7,402 bases of DNA from an uncultured Clostridium sp. (GTDB taxonomy: Bacteria; Bacillota_A; Clostridia; Lachnospirales; Lachnospiraceae). The translations under genes were made by a program, and so were the position numbers. A model generated the notes under the pieces. The model made no database searches and was not told the origin of the DNA. It saw nothing but the letters and a program-made list of their open reading frames with translations. The stretch covers positions 1 through 7,402 of the forward strand of contig CAMAMD010000069.1 in the NCBI GenBank assembly GCA_945836785.1. Reading direction: 5' to 3'. Below are positions 4,997-7,402 of the stretch, piece after piece; the stretch's first letter is position 1; the number at the start of each line of letters is the position of its first letter.

Positions 4997-6316
4997 ATGG
5001 AAACGACTGAATATATTATCTCGCAAGACCATCTCGGCTCCGCTGCCCGGGAAAAAAAAGAAAGACTTGAACAGGATCCCGCATCAAGAACCAATCACAT
5101 GGAATATATGGAGGGCATGGAGCAGATTTCATCTGACATCAGAGAAAAGGTTATGTCCCATGTTCACACATATAATTACGACCATTATACCGATGCCGAT
5201 GTGACGCGGGTTCTCTCACACCTTCGGGACACAGGCAGCCACACGGATGTAAGCGGCTGTTCCATCGAGGATTTTAAAATACTGCTATCCCCTGTAGCAA
5301 AAAATCACATCGAAGAGCTTGCTGCACTTGCAAGCCGCGTTACACGGTCGCATTTTGGAAACAGCATCTACATGTTTACCCCGCTCTATATCGCCAATTA
5401 CTGTGAAAACTATTGCGTATACTGCGGCTTTAACTGTTACAATCACATTCACCGCAAAAAATTATCTATGGAAGAAATTGAACATGAAATGCAGGTTATT
5501 TCCGAATCCGGCATTGAAGAAATCCTGATGTTAACCGGCGAAAGCAGAAGTATGAGCGATATTCATTATATCGGGGACGCCTGCAAGCTGGCATCAAAGT
5601 ATTTCCGCAATGTCGGGCTGGAAATATATCCGGTCAACACAGATGAATATCGCTATTTACATGATTGCGGTGCCGACTATATCACAGTCTTTCAGGAGAC
5701 CTACGATTCAGATGCTTACGAAAAACTGCATCTGATGGGACATAAACGGGTATGGCCATATCGGTTTGAGGCACAGGAGCGTGCCCTCATGGGCGGTATG
5801 CGGGGTGTCGGTTTCTCCGCTCTGCTCGGTCTTTCGGATTTCAGAAAAGACGCACTTGCAACAGCCCTGCATGTATATTATCTGCAAAGAAAATATCCAC
5901 ATGCTGAAATGTCACTGTCCTGTCCAAGACTGCGTCCTATCATAAACAACGATAAAATCAACCCGCATGACGTCCACGAAACCGAACTGTGCCAGATACT
6001 GTGTGCCTACCGTCTGTTCCTGCCATTTGCAGGTATCACCGTGTCCTCCCGAGAGCAGGCACATTTCCGGGACGGTATCATACGCATCGCCGCAACAAAA
6101 ATATCCGCAGGCGTAAGCACCGGTATCGGCGACCATGCAGAAAAATACGAACAGCATAGTGCCACAAAAGCCACAGGCGAAAAACAGGACAGAACTGCAG
6201 ATTCCGGCGACGAGCAGTTCGAGATATCCGACGACCGAAGCTTTGAAGAAATCTATGATGCCATCAAAGCCCAGGGTCTGCAGCCGGTATTAAATGACTA
6301 CCTATACACAAGCTAA
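4997..6316 (+). CDS. thiH: ThiH, radical SAM tyrosine lyase (2-iminoacetate synthase)
   Basis: ThiH cleaves tyrosine to dehydroglycine (2-iminoacetate) and p-cresol, supplying the glycine-derived part of the thiazole under anaerobic conditions. The 439 residues contain the 4Fe-4S motif CxxxCxxC at C136, C140 and C143, followed by GFN. Other family blocks are MLTGESR (178-184), EIYPVNTDEY (209-218), TVFQETY (230-236), GGMRGVGFSALLGL (266-279) and SCPRLRP (308-314). The C-terminal EQFEISDDRS (406-415) is typical of ThiH and unlike HydG. Two differences from common members are an N-terminal extension of about 45 charged residues and a polar, probably disordered insertion at about 383-404. The enzyme is oxygen sensitive, in keeping with an anaerobe. 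It lies between thiG and tenI in one transcription unit. Confidence 0.95.
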   Translation: METTEYIISQDHLGSAAREKKERLEQDPASRTNHMEYMEGMEQISSDIREKVMSHVHTYNYDHYTDADVTRVLSHLRDTGSHTDVSGCSIEDFKILLSPVAKNHIEELAALASRVTRSHFGNSIYMFTPLYIANYCENYCVYCGFNCYNHIHRKKLSMEEIEHEMQVISESGIEEILMLTGESRSMSDIHYIGDACKLASKYFRNVGLEIYPVNTDEYRYLHDCGADYITVFQETYDSDAYEKLHLMGHKRVWPYRFEAQERALMGGMRGVGFSALLGLSDFRKDALATALHVYYLQRKYPHAEMSLSCPRLRPIINNDKINPHDVHETELCQILCAYRLFLPFAGITVSSREQAHFRDGIIRIAATKISAGVSTGIGDHAEKYEQHSATKATGEKQDRTADSGDEQFEISDDRSFEEIYDAIKAQGLQPVLNDYLYTS

Positions 6317-6352
6317 TCAGGAAATCACGAAACAAAAGGAGCGTCACGCAAC

Positions 6353-7066
6353 ATGAACCTCTCACATATTGTAGCTGTTACCAACCGGCATCTTGTCCCG
6401 GTGGCAACAGCTACACAAATACAGGCATTAACTACAGAGCTGTCATATCCTCCGGTCAACGCTCACATCCCGCTTCTTGCTCAGATAAATCTTCTGGCGG
6501 AGACGGATACAGAATTTATCATCCTCCGGGAAAAGGATATGAATAAAGCAGATTACCTGGCACTATCCCAGGCCGCCATTGAAATCTGTAATAATAGGCA
6601 CAAAAAGCTTGTGCTTCATACTTATATGAATACAGCAATAAAATTGGGACATCCACACATCCATCTGTCTTATTCCGCTTTATTAAACTACGTCAGTGCC
6701 CAAAACGGATGTGTGCACACTGCTTCTCATACTGTGGTTAAGCATCCACAATCCACCGATATCGAACAGCACACAGGCTTATCATTTGAGCTGCTCACAC
6801 TCGGCGTCTCCATCCACAGCCAAGAGGAAGCGATACAAGCCGAACAGCTTGGTGCCACTTACCTGACCGCCGGCCACATCTTTGCGACAGACTGCAAAAA
6901 AGGTCTGCCACCGCGCGGACTGGACTGGCTCAAGGACATCACGGCAAGCGTTTCCATTCCCGTCTATGCAATCGGAGGCATCACCGAGGATAATCTCTCC
7001 TCCGTCATGCAATACGGAGCAGTCGGCGGTTGCATGATGTCAGGAGCAATGCACTATCCAGAATAA
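6353..7066 (+). CDS. tenI: TenI-like thiazole tautomerase (ThiE/TenI family)
   Basis: This 237-residue barrel protein belongs to the ThiE/TenI family, often labelled thiamine phosphate synthase. The active-site pattern favours TenI, which aromatises the thiazole carboxylate tautomer made by ThiG. Residues 174-184 read GHIFATDCKKG, matching the TenI GH-F-T-CK-G block and including the proposed catalytic His as H175; ThiE has GPVFPTxTK there. The INDR-type motif of ThiE is absent (about 86-93 reads LVLHTYMN). ILREKD (57-62), GVSIHS (151-156) and YAIGGI (205-210) are shared family blocks. It is longer than most members (about 205-215), with extra residues around 112-147. AAAAGGAG precedes the ATG by 11 bases, and the gap after thiH is 36 bases. 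A terminator follows at once. Direct ThiE activity cannot be excluded but is less likely. Confidence 0.85.
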   Translation: MNLSHIVAVTNRHLVPVATATQIQALTTELSYPPVNAHIPLLAQINLLAETDTEFIILREKDMNKADYLALSQAAIEICNNRHKKLVLHTYMNTAIKLGHPHIHLSYSALLNYVSAQNGCVHTASHTVVKHPQSTDIEQHTGLSFELLTLGVSIHSQEEAIQAEQLGATYLTAGHIFATDCKKGLPPRGLDWLKDITASVSIPVYAIGGITEDNLSSVMQYGAVGGCMMSGAMHYPE

Positions 7067-7067
7067 G

Positions 7068-7098
7068 GCGGGTAAGTATTTCTTATCCGCGTTTTGTT
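7068..7098 (+). terminator. Intrinsic terminator of the thi operon
   Basis: GCGGGTAAG (7068-7076) pairs over nine positions, with one G-U pair, with CTTATCCGC (7082-7090) around a five-base loop. GTTTTGTT follows. It starts one base after the tenI stop codon and closes the operon. The stop codon of a small minus-strand open frame (7083) lies in its 3' arm. Confidence 0.85.
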
Positions 7099-7217
7099 AT
7101 ATCTTCCATAACTTGCCATTTTGTTTCTGCTATTTTTCTTGCAACTCTACGACATCCGGGAATATCTAATATTTTGTTTTTTCGACAAAAAACTGCGGGG
7201 TGCTCCCAGAAACTCAT
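7083..7217 (-). CDS. Short hypothetical open frame, possibly a gene remnant
   Basis: A 44-residue reading frame runs from ATG (7217) to TAA (7083). It contains basic, helix-prone sequence such as CRRVARKIAETKWQVMEDIT (residues 23-42), and its codons look natural for the region. No ribosome binding site precedes the ATG, and an in-frame stop lies three codons upstream (7226-7224), so it may be the 3' tail of a truncated gene. I do not recognise the family. The stop lies within the thi operon terminator. The rest of 7099-7253 shows only a small AT hairpin (GTTTTTT 7176-7182 with AAAAAAC 7187-7193). Confidence 0.25.
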   Translation of the reverse strand: MSFWEHPAVFCRKNKILDIPGCRRVARKIAETKWQVMEDITKRG

Positions 7218-7253
7218 AATACGTTACAGAGCAGCGTACTTGTATAGAGGGGG

Positions 7254-7402
7254 GTGCGAAGACAACCAGACTGCCTACGTATATCAACATTCGGTTTCGA
7301 ACAATCAGGTGTGCCGCGGACCAATGTTCGAAGCGAAGCAAGTTTTGGGGAGCGGCACACAATAATAGATTGTGAGAACCGAATGTTAGATATACTTGGC
7401 AG
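7254..7402 (+). mobile_element. Possible 5' end of a group II intron (incomplete)
   Basis: GTGCG at 7254-7258 equals the usual first bases of bacterial group II introns (GUGYG). It is followed 12 bases later by a long multi-loop hairpin that could be part of domain I. The position, in gene-poor DNA after a terminator and beside a gene fragment, would suit an insertion. Domain V, the 3' end and any reverse transcriptase would lie beyond the window, so this is a hypothesis. A stand-alone structured RNA or a hairpin-type repeat would explain the palindrome equally well. Confidence 0.3.
7271..7402. repeat. 132-base imperfect palindrome at the window end
   Basis: Five nested paired blocks make up the element: CTGCC (7271-7275) with GGCAG (7398-7402); GTATATC (7279-7285) with GATATAC (7389-7395); AACATTCGGTT (7286-7296) with AACCGAATGTT (7377-7387); ACAATC (7301-7306) with GATTGT (7368-7373); and GTGTGCCGC (7309-7317) with GCGGCACAC (7352-7360). 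That is 38 perfect pairs broken only by small internal loops. The 34-base apical part can fold further, with CCAA/TTGG and TTCG/CGAA. Such extent is far beyond chance and implies a structured RNA or a mobile-element hairpin. Neither a T tract nor a gene follows within the window. Confidence 0.85.

Noticed and set aside
7030..7365. Plus-strand open frame of 111 codons and an opposing 71-codon frame across the right edge
   Set aside because: Both run through the thi terminator and/or the palindrome, show no domain or ribosome site, and look like chance frames.
7271..7402. Integron attC site, suggested by GTTAGAT matching GTTRRRY
   Set aside because: The opposite arm lacks the matching RYYYAAC, the outer arms extend well beyond it, and no integrase or cassette context is visible.

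Overview
The window looks like chromosomal DNA of an anaerobic, spore-forming Firmicute, most likely a Lachnospiraceae-type Clostridium relative. This rests on moderate-to-low GC with AT-rich intergenic regions, strong AGGAGG-type ribosome sites, near-consensus sigma-A promoters, a spoIID/spoIIQ-type sporulation pair, and oxygen-sensitive ThiH (radical SAM) instead of the aerobic glycine oxidase ThiO. The family placement is inference from protein flavour, not from a marker gene.

Left part (1-1926). A minus-strand gene encodes a PAS-like/GGDEF/EAL protein. Its GGDEF motif is decayed while the EAL catalytic set is intact, so it is probably a c-di-GMP phosphodiesterase. It has its own sigma-A-like promoter, and another minus-strand promoter just past its stop points out of the window. 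A PerR-type Fur-family regulator is transcribed divergently from a consensus promoter; its ribosome site indicates a TTG start at 1954.

Middle part (2339-3790). Two minus-strand sporulation genes follow: a truncated SpoIID-like protein, then a SpoIIQ-like membrane protein with a degenerate LytM/M23 domain. The pair converges on perR. Its terminator overlaps the end of perR and folds well only in the minus-strand transcript, because three G-U pairs there become A-C mismatches in the perR transcript.

Right part (3784-7098). A plus-strand operon for the thiazole half of thiamin runs thiS-thiG-thiH-tenI. The last gene carries TenI (thiazole tautomerase) signatures rather than those of true ThiE. 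There is no thiF. The operon starts from a perfect TTGACA-16-TATAAT promoter. Directly after it comes a very strong intrinsic terminator upstream of thiS, with no recognisable TPP riboswitch, so it looks like an attenuated leader with unknown signal. A second terminator lies right after tenI.

Right edge (7083-7402). No established gene is present. There is a short minus-strand open frame (44 codons) and a 132-base imperfect palindrome reaching exactly the window end, preceded by GTGCG. It may be the 5' end of a group II intron or another structured RNA, but the window stops too early to decide.
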